In this document: positions 26,954 to 35,887 of the stretch, piece after piece
How positions within the stretch are numbered: position 1 is the stretch's first letter
Layout of the letters: each line of letters begins with the position of its first letter
NCBI RefSeq assembly: GCF_003610255.1
Contig: NZ_RAPS01000001.1
Coordinates: 372,001-436,000, forward strand
DNA from: Streptomyces sp. TLI_171
Lineage (GTDB): Bacteria; Actinomycetota; Actinomycetes; Streptomycetales; Streptomycetaceae
DNA: 64,000 bases
Reading direction: 5' to 3'
Notes under the pieces: generated by a model
Databases searched by the model: none
Seen by the model: only the letters and a program-made list of their open reading frames with translations
What the model was told of the DNA's origin: nothing
Program-made: the position numbers and the translations under genes

Positions 26954-29791
26954 GTGAGCCCGTTGAGTTCCCCGTCCCCGTCCGCCGCCGAGCGGTACCC
27001 GTTCCGCGATCCCGCGCTACCGTTGGACAAGCGCGTCGACGATCTGCTGTCCCGGCTCTCCCCCGACGAGCGCCTCTCAATGCTCCACCAGTACTCCCCC
27101 GCCGCCCCGCACCTCGGCCTGGGCGCCTTCCGCACCGGTGCGGAGGCCCTGCACGGCGTCTCCTGGCTGGGCGTCGCCACCGCGTTCCCGCAGGCCGTCG
27201 GCCTCGGCGCGAGCTGGGACGAGGCCCTGGTCCGCGAGGTCGCCGAGGCGACCTCGGTCGAACTGCGGGCCTTCCACCACCACCGCCCGGCGGCCATCGC
27301 CCCCGACCGCGGCCCGAACAGCCTGCAGGCCTGGGCGCCGGTGCTGAACCTGCTCCGCGACCCGCGCTGGGGCCGCAACGAGGAGGGCTACTCCGAGGAC
27401 CCGGTGCACACCGCCCGGATCGGCGAGGCCTTCTGCCGCGGCCTGGCCGGCGACCACCCGACCTACCTGCGGGCCGCGCCGGTGCTCAAGCACTTCCTCG
27501 CCTACAACAACGAGGACGACCGCTGCACCACCTCCTCCGGCCTGCGCCCGCGCGTCCTGCACGAGTACGACCTGGCCGCGTTCCGGCCCGCGATCGCCTC
27601 CGGCGCGGCCACCGGCGTGATGGCCGCCTACAACCTGGTCAACGGCCGTCCCTGTCACGTCTCCCCGCTGCTGGAGAGCGAGCTGCGCCGCTGGGCCGAG
27701 CCGACCGGCCGTCAGCTCTTCGTGGTCTCCGACGCCGAGGCCCCGTCCAACCTGGTCGACCCCGAGCACTACTTCGACGACCACGCCGAGTCGCACGCCG
27801 CCGCCCTGAAGGCCGGCATCGACTCCTTCACCGACCACGGCGAGGACAGCGAGACCGTGATCGGCCGCCTGCGCACCGCCCTGGAGCGCGGCCTGATCGA
27901 CCAGGAGGACGTCGACCTGGCCGTCCGCCGCCAGCTCGAACTCCGCTTCCGCCTCGGCGAGTTCGATCCCGAACTGGACCCGTACGCGACCATCGGGGCG
28001 GACGTGGTCGACAGCGCCCCGCATCGGGCGCTGGCCCGCCGGGCCGCCGCCGAGTCCACCGTGCTGCTGAAGAACGACGGCCTGCTGCCGCTGGCCGGCG
28101 CGCCCCGGATCGCCGTGATCGGCCCGCACGCCGACGCCCTCTACGAGGACTGGTACTCCGGAACGCTGCCCTACGCGGTCACCGTCGCCGACGGCCTGCG
28201 GGCCCGACTCGCCCCGGCGGGAGGGGAGTTGACGGTCTGCGAGGGCATCGACCGGATCCTGCTGCGCTCTGCCGGCAGCGGCGAGCCGCTGGCCGGCACC
28301 GCGTTCGACCTCGGCGACTGGGGCCTGGGCGTGTTCACCCTGCGCGCCGCCGACACCGGGCGGTTCCTCTCCGTCAAGGAGGACGGCTCGCTGCTCGCCG
28401 ACCAGCCGGTGGTCAAGAGCTGGGACGTGCACGAGACCTTCCGGCTGGTTCCCGCCGGGCCCGCCGACCACTGGCTCCTGCAGTCGGTGCTCAGCGGCAG
28501 GTACGCGGCCCTCGATGCCGGGGGCGCCGTCCGGATGACCGCCGAGAACCCGGCCGACGCCGAGCCCTGGCAGCGCGAACTGCTGCGCGACGGGCGGGCG
28601 GAGGCCGTCGCCGCAGCCGCCGCAGCCGACCTCGCCGTGGTCGTCCTCGGCAACCACCCGCTGATCCACGGCCGCGAGACCGAGGACCGCAGCGGCCTGG
28701 CCCTGGCGCCCGCCCAGGAGGAGCTGCTGCGCGCCGTGGCCGCCGTCCGTCCCGCCACCGCGCTGGTCCTGATGAGCAGTTACCCCTACGCCGTCGATTG
28801 GGCCGACGAGCACCTGCCCGCCGTCCTGTGGACCTCGCACGCCGGGCAGGAGGCCGGCCACGCCCTCGCCGACGTCCTGTTCGGCGACGCCGACCCGGCC
28901 GGGCGCCTCCCGCAGACCTGGTACCGCGGCGACGACGAACTGCCGCACCCCCTGGACTACGACATCATCCAGGCCGGCTGGACGTACCAATACCACGCCG
29001 CCGCCCCGCGCTACCCCTTCGGGCACGGCCTGTCCTACACCTCGTTCGCCTACGGCGAGTTGGCAATCGACACCGCGACGACCGGTCAGGACGGCAGCGT
29101 CCGGGCCGCGTTGACGGTCACCAACACCGGCGAGCGCACCGGCACCGAGGTCGTCCAGCTGTACGTCCGCCCGCTGGAGGCCCGCTACCAGGCCCCGCGC
29201 CGGCGGCTCGCCGACTTCCGCAAGATCCGTCTGGCGCCCGGCGAGAGCCGGCGGATCGAGTTCGAGCTGCCGGTGGCCGAGCACCTGGCGCACTGGGACG
29301 TCGCGCAGGGCTGCTTCACCGTCGACCCGGGCCGCTACGCACTGCTGGCCGGCGCCTCCGCGGAGGACCTCCGGTCCACCGTCGAGCTGACCGTCACCGG
29401 TGCGGCGCCCGCGCCCCGCACCGTGATCGGCCGGCGCACCGCGGCCGCGGACTTCGACGCGCACCGGGGCATCGTGCTGGTGGACGCCGCGCGGGAGGCG
29501 GGCGACGCGACCACCCCTGCCGGGAGCGACGCGGAACTACTGTTCGCGCGGGCGGAGTTGACAGGCGCCCGGGAGGTCTCGGTGGAGGTCGCCCGGGTGG
29601 CGGCCGACGCCGCGGAGGTGTCGCTCTCGGTGGGCGGGCAGCTCCTCGCCGTCCTTCCGGTGCCGCGGACCGGCGACCGGTACGCCTGGACGACGGTCGC
29701 CGCCGACCTGTCCGAGGTGCCCGAGGGCGTGCACGACCTGCTGGTCACCCTCCGCGGCCCGGTGCGGCTCGCGGGATTCACCGTCGCCTGA
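26954..29791 (+). CDS. GH3 beta-glucosidase/beta-xylosidase with an inserted beta-trefoil-like module
   Basis: About 945 residues, cytosolic. The GH3 barrel carries the nucleophile Asp (about residue 260) in FVVSDAEAP and the substrate motif KHFLAYNNED. The second sandwich domain has ESTVLLKNDGLLPL and GRETEDRSGL, and a fibronectin-like domain follows YPFGHGLSYTSF. Between the two halves of the second domain, about residues 440-540, lies an insert with FTLRAADTGRFLSVKEDG and WLLQSVLSGRYAALD, resembling a fascin/ricin-like trefoil. The final 90 residues look like a small beta-sandwich. Start is uncertain: GTG 26954, TTG 26963 or GTG 26900. It is divergent from the transporter operon. Confidence 0.85.
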   Translation: MSPLSSPSPSAAERYPFRDPALPLDKRVDDLLSRLSPDERLSMLHQYSPAAPHLGLGAFRTGAEALHGVSWLGVATAFPQAVGLGASWDEALVREVAEATSVELRAFHHHRPAAIAPDRGPNSLQAWAPVLNLLRDPRWGRNEEGYSEDPVHTARIGEAFCRGLAGDHPTYLRAAPVLKHFLAYNNEDDRCTTSSGLRPRVLHEYDLAAFRPAIASGAATGVMAAYNLVNGRPCHVSPLLESELRRWAEPTGRQLFVVSDAEAPSNLVDPEHYFDDHAESHAAALKAGIDSFTDHGEDSETVIGRLRTALERGLIDQEDVDLAVRRQLELRFRLGEFDPELDPYATIGADVVDSAPHRALARRAAAESTVLLKNDGLLPLAGAPRIAVIGPHADALYEDWYSGTLPYAVTVADGLRARLAPAGGELTVCEGIDRILLRSAGSGEPLAGTAFDLGDWGLGVFTLRAADTGRFLSVKEDGSLLADQPVVKSWDVHETFRLVPAGPADHWLLQSVLSGRYAALDAGGAVRMTAENPADAEPWQRELLRDGRAEAVAAAAAADLAVVVLGNHPLIHGRETEDRSGLALAPAQEELLRAVAAVRPATALVLMSSYPYAVDWADEHLPAVLWTSHAGQEAGHALADVLFGDADPAGRLPQTWYRGDDELPHPLDYDIIQAGWTYQYHAAAPRYPFGHGLSYTSFAYGELAIDTATTGQDGSVRAALTVTNTGERTGTEVVQLYVRPLEARYQAPRRRLADFRKIRLAPGESRRIEFELPVAEHLAHWDVAQGCFTVDPGRYALLAGASAEDLRSTVELTVTGAAPAPRTVIGRRTAAADFDAHRGIVLVDAAREAGDATTPAGSDAELLFARAELTGAREVSVEVARVAADAAEVSLSVGGQLLAVLPVPRTGDRYAWTTVAADLSEVPEGVHDLLVTLRGPVRLAGFTVA

Positions 29792-29811
29792 TCCGACGGT
29801 GCGCCGGACCG

Positions 29812-29844
29812 CCCCGGGGGCTCCTCCCGCTTCCGCCCCCGGGG
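29812..29844. terminator. hairpin after GH3
   Basis: Arms CCCCGGGGG / CCCCCGGGG with a 15-nt loop between the GH3 stop and the GH31 gene. It may only partly stop transcription, since GH31 follows in the same direction. Confidence 0.45.
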
Positions 29845-29920
29845 CATCACCGCCGCCCGTACCGCCCCTTCCGCCCGCTTCCCCGCAGTCCACGCGCCCT
29901 GGGTCTGGAGTCCCCCTCTC

Positions 29921-32191
29921 ATGAAATTCACTGACGGCTACTGGCTGATGCGCCCCGGGGTGACCAACCGCTACGCCGCCGAGGTCGCCGATGTCCGCAC
30001 CGAGCCGGACCGGTTCACCCTCTGGGCGCCGCTGCGCCGGGTCACCGATCGCGCCGACACCCTCAACTCCCCCCTCCTGACGGTCGAGTGCCACTCGCCC
30101 GCCGAAGGGGTGATCGCCGTGCGGTTCACCCACCACGCCGGTTCGGTGCGGCCCGGCGGGGGGTTCGAGTTCGTCGGGCAGCACGGCGGCGCGGGAGCGG
30201 TGGCCCGGGACGGGTCGGTGGTCGAACTCCGCTCCGGCGGGCTGACCCTGCGGGTGGACACCGAAGGGCCGTGGAAGGCGGAGTTCCGCGCCGACGGGGA
30301 GGTGCTGACCGAACTCGGCGGGCGCGGCCTCGGCTTCGCCGTCGACGCCGACGGCCGGCACCACATGGTGGCCCAACTGGCGCTCGGCGTCGGGGAGTCC
30401 GTGTACGGGCTGGGCGAGCGGTTCACCCCGTTCGTCAAGAACGGCCAGGTGGTGGACATCTGGCAGGCCGACGGCGGCACCAGCAGCGAACAGGCGTACA
30501 AGAACGTGCCGTTCCACCTGAGCAGCCGCGGCTACGGGGTGCTGGTGAACCACCCGGGCCGGGTGTCGTACGAGGTGGGCAGCGAGGCCGTCGGCCAGGT
30601 GCAGTTCAGCGTCGAGGACCAGTCGATGGAGTTCCTGGTCTTCCACGGGCCCACGCCCAAGGAGGTGTTGACGCGGTACACCGGGCTGCTGGGCCGGCCC
30701 GCGCTGCCGCCGGCCTGGGCGCTGGGCCTCTGGCTGTCGACCTCGTTCACCACCGACTACGACGAGGAGACGGTCACCCGGTTCACCCGGGGCATGGCCG
30801 AGCGCGGCATCCCGCTGTCGGTGTTCCACTTCGACTGCTTCTGGATGCGCGGCTACCACTGGAGCGACTTCGTCTGGGACCCGGCCACCTTCCCGGACCC
30901 GGCGGGCATGCTGGCCCGGCTGAAGGAGCAGGGGCTGAAGCTGTGCGTGTGGATCAACCCGTACCTGGCGCAGCGCTCCGAACTGTTCGAGGAGGGCATG
31001 CGCAAGGGGTACCTGGTGCGCCGGGCGGACGGCACGGTCTGGCAGTGGGACCTGTGGCAGCCCGGCATGGCGCTGGTGGACTTCACCAACCCGGAGGCGA
31101 CGGCCTGGTTCACCGGGCGGCTGCGCCGGCTGCTCGACCAGGGCGTGGACTGCTTCAAGACCGACTTCGGCGAGCGGATCCCCACCGACGTGGTGTGGCA
31201 CGACGGTTCGGACCCGGAGCGGATGCACAACCTGTACACCCAGCTGTACAACCGGGCCGTGTTCGAGCTGCTGCGCGAGGAGCGCGGCGAGGGCGAGGCG
31301 GTGCTGTTCGCGCGGTCGGCGACGGCGGGCGGGCAGCAGTTCCCGGTGCACTGGGGCGGTGACTGCGAGTCGACGTTCACCGCGATGGCGGAGTCGCTGC
31401 GCGGCGGACTGTCGCTGGGCCTGTCGGGCTTTGGGTTCTGGAGCCACGACATCGGCGGCTTCGAGGGGACGCCGACCGAGGCGGTGTTCAAGCGCTGGGT
31501 GCAGTTCGGGCTGCTGTCCTCGCACAGCCGGCTGCACGGCTCCAAGTCGTACCGGGTGCCGTGGGACTACGGCGAGGAGGCGGTGGCGGTCACCCGGGCG
31601 TTCACCCGGCTGAAGCACCGGCTGGCCCCGTACCTGCAGCGGGCCGCCCAGGTCGCGCACGGCGAGGGCATCCCGGTGATGCGGGCCATGCTGCTGGAGT
31701 TCCCGTCCGATCCGGCGGTGGCCGCGCTGGACCGTCAGTACCTGCTGGGCGGGGACCTGCTGGTGGCGCCGGTGTTCACCGAGGACGGCACGGTGGAGTA
31801 CTACGTGCCGGCGGGCGAGTGGACGAACGTCCTGACGGGTGACCGGATCACCGGCCCGCGCTGGGTCCGGGAACGGCACGGCTTCGACACCCTGCCGCTG
31901 CTGGCCCGCCCGGACTCCGTGCTGCCGCTGGCCGCCGACGACTCCCGGCCGGTCTCCGACTGGGCGGACGGCGTCACGCTGCTGGTGCACGCGTTCGCGG
32001 ACGGCGCGAGCCGGGAGCTGGTCGTCCCGGCGGCCTCCGGTCCGGGCGCGGCCGCCACCTTCACCGTCCGCCGCGAGGGCGACCGCCTGTTCGTGGCGAC
32101 CGACAGCGCCAAGCCGTGGAACGTCCGCCTGGACGGCCGCACCCATGCGTTCCCGTCCGGCACCACCGGGGCCGAGCTGCCGTTCGGCTGA
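29921..32191 (+). CDS. yicI: GH31 alpha-xylosidase (YicI type)
   Basis: A 756-residue cytosolic alpha-xylosidase. The nucleophile Asp415 in CFKTDFGE and acid/base Asp481 in HWGGDCEST match Asp416 and Asp482 of E. coli YicI with an offset of one. FHFDCFWMR (303-310) is the alpha-xylosidase-specific signature that distinguishes it from alpha-glucosidases of the family. The enzyme releases alpha-1,6-linked xylose from the non-reducing end of xyloglucan oligosaccharides. GGAG lies upstream of the ATG. It follows the GH3 gene in the same direction and likely acts in turn with it on the glucan backbone. Confidence 0.93.
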   Translation: MKFTDGYWLMRPGVTNRYAAEVADVRTEPDRFTLWAPLRRVTDRADTLNSPLLTVECHSPAEGVIAVRFTHHAGSVRPGGGFEFVGQHGGAGAVARDGSVVELRSGGLTLRVDTEGPWKAEFRADGEVLTELGGRGLGFAVDADGRHHMVAQLALGVGESVYGLGERFTPFVKNGQVVDIWQADGGTSSEQAYKNVPFHLSSRGYGVLVNHPGRVSYEVGSEAVGQVQFSVEDQSMEFLVFHGPTPKEVLTRYTGLLGRPALPPAWALGLWLSTSFTTDYDEETVTRFTRGMAERGIPLSVFHFDCFWMRGYHWSDFVWDPATFPDPAGMLARLKEQGLKLCVWINPYLAQRSELFEEGMRKGYLVRRADGTVWQWDLWQPGMALVDFTNPEATAWFTGRLRRLLDQGVDCFKTDFGERIPTDVVWHDGSDPERMHNLYTQLYNRAVFELLREERGEGEAVLFARSATAGGQQFPVHWGGDCESTFTAMAESLRGGLSLGLSGFGFWSHDIGGFEGTPTEAVFKRWVQFGLLSSHSRLHGSKSYRVPWDYGEEAVAVTRAFTRLKHRLAPYLQRAAQVAHGEGIPVMRAMLLEFPSDPAVAALDRQYLLGGDLLVAPVFTEDGTVEYYVPAGEWTNVLTGDRITGPRWVRERHGFDTLPLLARPDSVLPLAADDSRPVSDWADGVTLLVHAFADGASRELVVPAASGPGAAATFTVRREGDRLFVATDSAKPWNVRLDGRTHAFPSGTTGAELPFG

Positions 32192-32202
32192 CCCGCCGAA
32201 CG

Positions 32203-32234
32203 TCCCCCGGGGGCCGGGCCGAGCCCCCCGGGGG
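32203..32234. terminator. bidirectional terminator between GH31 and the thiopeptide operon
   Basis: TCCCCCGGGGG and CCCCCCGGGGGA flank a short loop between the convergent GH31 and lazF-like genes. Confidence 0.6.
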
Positions 32235-32246
32235 ATCCGTCGTGTC

Positions 32247-33857
32247 CTACGACCTGCCCAGGGGCAGCAGGTACTGGAGGGGCTGGTCGAGGTCGTCCAG
32301 GGCGAGGAGTTCGTGGGCGAGGTCGTCGTGCAGGCCGCCGAGCGGGATGGTGCCGAGGTGGTGGGCGGCGGCGGTGAGCAGGAGGTTCTGGGCGAGGTGG
32401 CCGGCCTCCAGGAGCCCCAGGCGGAGCGCGCGCAGGCCGTAGCGGTGCCGCAGCCGGGCCAGGTCGAGGTGGAGGGCGAGGACGGCTGGGGCCTCGTCGA
32501 TGCCGACGGCGTCGGGGTCGGTGAGCGGGCGGGAGAGGTAGGAGGAGAGCGCCTTGAGGTCGTCGAGGGCGGGGGCGGGCCCGATCGGGCGCAGGGTGCG
32601 GTGTTCGGGCAGGCACGCGTAGGTGCCGGGAGCAAGGCCGTCGACGGCGAGCGCGACCAGGCGGACGTGGACGCTGTGCAGGGCGCCGGCGCTGGGGTAC
32701 GGGCGGTGGTCCGCCCCCGGCGCGTACGCGGACCACAGCACGCTGCCGAGGGTCCCGGCGGTGAGCGGTCCGCGCAGCGCGCCGCGGACCGAGCGGCGGG
32801 CCCGCAGGGCGTCGGCGAGCAGGACCGGCGGCAGCGGGTCGGCGGGCAGCGGGAGGTCGCCGGGCCGGTGCGACGTCGGTGCGGCGGGCGGGAGTTCGCG
32901 CAGCGTGGTGTCCTCGCTGCGGCCGATCTGGAACTTGCTGCGTTCCAGGTACTGCAGGTCCGGCGCGTGCGGGTCGTCGTCGGGGAAGAAGGTGAACGGC
33001 CGGTCGGTCTCCAGCAGGGTGCGGCCGGCCAGCCGGCCGACGGCGCGTTCCTCGTCGGGTCCGACGCCGAGGCGGTTGAACAGCATGTGCAGTTGGGACG
33101 CCCAGATCCAGCCGAGCCGCTCGTCGGAGGTGTCCGGGGCGGCGGCGCGCATCCGCGCGGCGGCGTCCGACACCTGCGCGGACCAGGCGGTCAGCCAGGC
33201 CGGGGCGGTGGCGGCGTCGAGGGCGGCGCGCAGCGCGCCGGCGCGCTCGGCGAGCCGTGAACGCTGTTGTGCGAAGACCGAGTTGACCTTGGTGTGGACG
33301 GCCGCGCCGGGCAGCGGCGGGTACTCGGTGACCCAGCGCCAGGAGGCGGCGTGCCGGCGCAGCCAGCGGGCGGCGGGGACGGGGGCGAGGCCGAGGCCGT
33401 GCGCGGTGGCGTGGGCGAGGTCGAGGGCGACGGCCAGCCGGCCCCCGCCCGAGGCGTCCATGGCGTGCAGGGCGTCCAGCGCGGTGCGGGTGGACCGGGT
33501 GAAGACCTCTTCGGCGAGCGGCAGCAGCGTCGCGCCGCCGTACCGTTCGGTCTCCGGCCGGTAGGGCACGGCGGTGACGGCGCCGTGCCCGGCGGCCCAG
33601 GGGCTGTCGGGCGGGGTGCGCCGGCCGGCCAGCCGGGCGAGTTCCTCGGCGGTGTCCTCCGGGCGGTCGCCCCGGAAGCGGATCCGCAGGTGCGGGCCGC
33701 CCTCGCCGTAGCGGATGAAGAACCAGTCCGCGTCGGGTCGGCCGTCCATCAGCGGCGCGAGGTCGGCGGTGAGGAACGCGTCGGTGCCGGCGGTGTCGAG
33801 CGGCAGGGCGAGGTGCAGGCTGTGCCAGCGGGCGGCCCGCGGGTGGTCGGTGGTCAT
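32247..33857 (-). CDS. lazF: LazF-like fusion: glutamate elimination domain + azoline dehydrogenase
   Basis: A 536-residue two-domain RiPP enzyme. Residues 1-270 match the C-terminal (elimination) domain of split LanB dehydratases: WFFIRYGEGGPHLRIRF (45-61) and PYRPETERYGG. This domain removes glutamate from glutamylated Ser/Thr to give dehydroalanine. Residues about 320-536 are an FMN-dependent SagB-type nitroreductase (RRSVRGALRGPLTAGTLGSVLWSAYAP, YPSAGALHS, LEAGHLAQNLLL) that oxidises azolines to azoles. The same fusion is known for LazF of the lactazole pathway. Last gene of the operon; the next gene upstream ends 20 bases before its start. Confidence 0.85.
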   Translation of the reverse strand: MTTDHPRAARWHSLHLALPLDTAGTDAFLTADLAPLMDGRPDADWFFIRYGEGGPHLRIRFRGDRPEDTAEELARLAGRRTPPDSPWAAGHGAVTAVPYRPETERYGGATLLPLAEEVFTRSTRTALDALHAMDASGGGRLAVALDLAHATAHGLGLAPVPAARWLRRHAASWRWVTEYPPLPGAAVHTKVNSVFAQQRSRLAERAGALRAALDAATAPAWLTAWSAQVSDAAARMRAAAPDTSDERLGWIWASQLHMLFNRLGVGPDEERAVGRLAGRTLLETDRPFTFFPDDDPHAPDLQYLERSKFQIGRSEDTTLRELPPAAPTSHRPGDLPLPADPLPPVLLADALRARRSVRGALRGPLTAGTLGSVLWSAYAPGADHRPYPSAGALHSVHVRLVALAVDGLAPGTYACLPEHRTLRPIGPAPALDDLKALSSYLSRPLTDPDAVGIDEAPAVLALHLDLARLRHRYGLRALRLGLLEAGHLAQNLLLTAAAHHLGTIPLGGLHDDLAHELLALDDLDQPLQYLLPLGRS

Positions 33858-33876
33858 GGCGGCCTTCCCGGGGCGG

Positions 33877-35757
33877 CTAGGGGAACGGGTGGGGGTGCAG
33901 GGGGAGTTCGGCGTGCACCGGCCGGCGGTCGGTGCGGCCGAGGCGGTGCGGGACGTCGAGCAGCCGCGGCAGGCCGCGGGTGCGGCGGTTGGCGTGCCCG
34001 AAGGTCATCGGGAGGGTGCCGGGGACGATCACCTTGGCGGCGTGCAGGCCGAGGCGGTCGCGGACGCCCGGCTCGTCCTGCCGCACGACGAGCACCTCCA
34101 GCCCCTGGGCGGCGAACCGCCGGACGGTCGCGTCGAGCAGCCGGGTCAGGTCGGTGACGGGCTGTGGGGCGCCGGGCCAGCGCTGCTGCCAGGGGACGGG
34201 CGGCGGGCCCTGGCGCAGGAAGGCGAGTCGGGGGGCGGCCTCGGGGAGGGTGTTGAGGCCGACGTGGTCGTCGAGGGTGACGACCAGGTCGGGGCGGGTG
34301 AGCATGGTCCGCAGCCGGTCGGGGTCGCGCGGGCCGCCCTGCGCGGATTCCCGGTGCGGCGCCTCCTGCACGTTGGTGACCACCTCGGCGGCGGCGGACC
34401 GGATCGCCGCCCTCGGGTCGTGGTGGGCGCCGGCGGCCAGGAAGGTGCGCGGCGCGTCGGGGTGGGTGCCGCGGTAGTGGCAGACGGCGATCACGGCGGG
34501 GATGCCGAGGTCGTTGGTGGCGTCGAGCAGGGTGAGCCGGTAGCCGAGCAGCCGGGCCCGTTCGGCGAGGCCGGCGGTCTCCGGGTCGTCGGCGGGGACG
34601 GCGACGGCGGGCAGCGGGGTGGCCGGGTACCAGGCCATCAGGAAGGCGTCCCGCTCGGCGACTTCGAACAGCCCGTAGAGCGCGGCCTCCTCCGGGCTGT
34701 TGCCGAGGCCGCAGCCGTTGGAGGACTCGTAGACCACCCGCGGCCGGTCCGCGCCGGGGACGTCCCAGTAGGCGACGTGCTCGGGCACGGCGACCGGCCG
34801 GCGGTGGGTGAGCGACCAGGCGTGCACCCAGTCGAGTTCCAGCTCGGGCCGGTAGGGGACGGTGGCGACGCCGGGCTGGCCGGCCGGTGTCTCGTCGGGC
34901 AGCCCGAGGCGCTCCGGGTCGAGGACCGCGTCGGCGCCCGACTGCCGTGCCAGGTCCCGGTACGAGCCGCGCAGGACGGTCCGCCGGCCGTGCGGGCGCA
35001 TCCCGGTGAGCCGCTCGACGGCTTCGAAGAGGGCGGTCCGCTCGCTCGCCCGGTAGTCGACGCCCCGCCCGTAGCCGCCGTCGTCCAGCAGCCGGCCGTC
35101 GGTCACCCAGGCCGTGGTGAGGGCGAACGCCGAGTCCTCGGTGCGGAACAACCGCCGTACGGGGCCGAAGCGTTCGTCGTACAGCTCGGTGCGCAGCGGG
35201 TCCGCGCCGGTCCGGTCGTTGCCTCCGCGCAGCACCGCGGCGTCCGGCAGCGGGCGCGGCGCGTCCCCGACGCGCAGGCCCGGGTCGGGCGCGTCGGCGG
35301 GCAGCGGCCGGCAGACCGGGCAGCCGCCGACCGGGCGTACCCGGTGGGTGGACCAGAGCGCCCGGTCGCCGTCGACCAGGTGCACGGTGCCGTGGTCGTC
35401 CGGCTCGGCGGCCGAGGCGAGGGAGTCGGCGAGGGCGGCCACGGCGCCGCCGAACGCGGGGGTGCCGGTGCCGCCGAGTGCCAGCGCGGGGCTCGGCCAG
35501 GGCACCCGGCCCCCGGCGGTGGCGAGCCGCTGCTGTTCGGCGCACCGCAGGCACGCCGCCGCGCCGGGCCCGAGCACCGGGCCGATCAGGGTCAGCGCCC
35601 CGTCCTCCCGCACCGGCACCCACCGCACGGGGTGGGCCAGCGCGTGCCGGCTGAGGCGCTCCGCCAGCTCCAGGGTCCAGGAGGAGAGCCGCACCACGGC
35701 GGTGCCGCCGGTGGCGGCCAGCGCCTGCGCGGCGTCGAGCACCGGGTATCCGCTCAT
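33877..35757 (-). CDS. lazE: LazE-like YcaO cyclodehydratase (fused to an ocin-ThiF remnant)
   Basis: A 626-residue TOMM cyclodehydratase. The N-terminal ~190 residues keep two zinc-binding CxxC pairs (CLRC and CPVC) of the E1/ocin-ThiF fold. The remainder is a YcaO domain with the ATP-binding block ESSNGCGLGNSPEEAALYGLFEVAERDAF (about 375-405). The Pro-rich end PLHPHPFP is the C-terminal mark of azoline-forming YcaO proteins. It uses ATP to convert Cys/Ser in the precursor core into thiazoline/oxazoline. The ATG at 35757 has an excellent GGAGGAGGG site; a 130-base gap separates it from the preceding gene. Confidence 0.88.
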   Translation of the reverse strand: MSGYPVLDAAQALAATGGTAVVRLSSWTLELAERLSRHALAHPVRWVPVREDGALTLIGPVLGPGAAACLRCAEQQRLATAGGRVPWPSPALALGGTGTPAFGGAVAALADSLASAAEPDDHGTVHLVDGDRALWSTHRVRPVGGCPVCRPLPADAPDPGLRVGDAPRPLPDAAVLRGGNDRTGADPLRTELYDERFGPVRRLFRTEDSAFALTTAWVTDGRLLDDGGYGRGVDYRASERTALFEAVERLTGMRPHGRRTVLRGSYRDLARQSGADAVLDPERLGLPDETPAGQPGVATVPYRPELELDWVHAWSLTHRRPVAVPEHVAYWDVPGADRPRVVYESSNGCGLGNSPEEAALYGLFEVAERDAFLMAWYPATPLPAVAVPADDPETAGLAERARLLGYRLTLLDATNDLGIPAVIAVCHYRGTHPDAPRTFLAAGAHHDPRAAIRSAAAEVVTNVQEAPHRESAQGGPRDPDRLRTMLTRPDLVVTLDDHVGLNTLPEAAPRLAFLRQGPPPVPWQQRWPGAPQPVTDLTRLLDATVRRFAAQGLEVLVVRQDEPGVRDRLGLHAAKVIVPGTLPMTFGHANRRTRGLPRLLDVPHRLGRTDRRPVHAELPLHPHPFP

Positions 35758-35887
35758 CGGCCCTCCTCCGGCGCCGCCGCCGTGAGCCCGGGTCCGCCCG
35801 GGGCGGTGCCCCGTACGCTCCGACTGCTCGTGGCGCCACCGCGGCAGCTCGGCCTCCGCGCGGGGCGCCGGAGGGTGCCCGGGCCGT

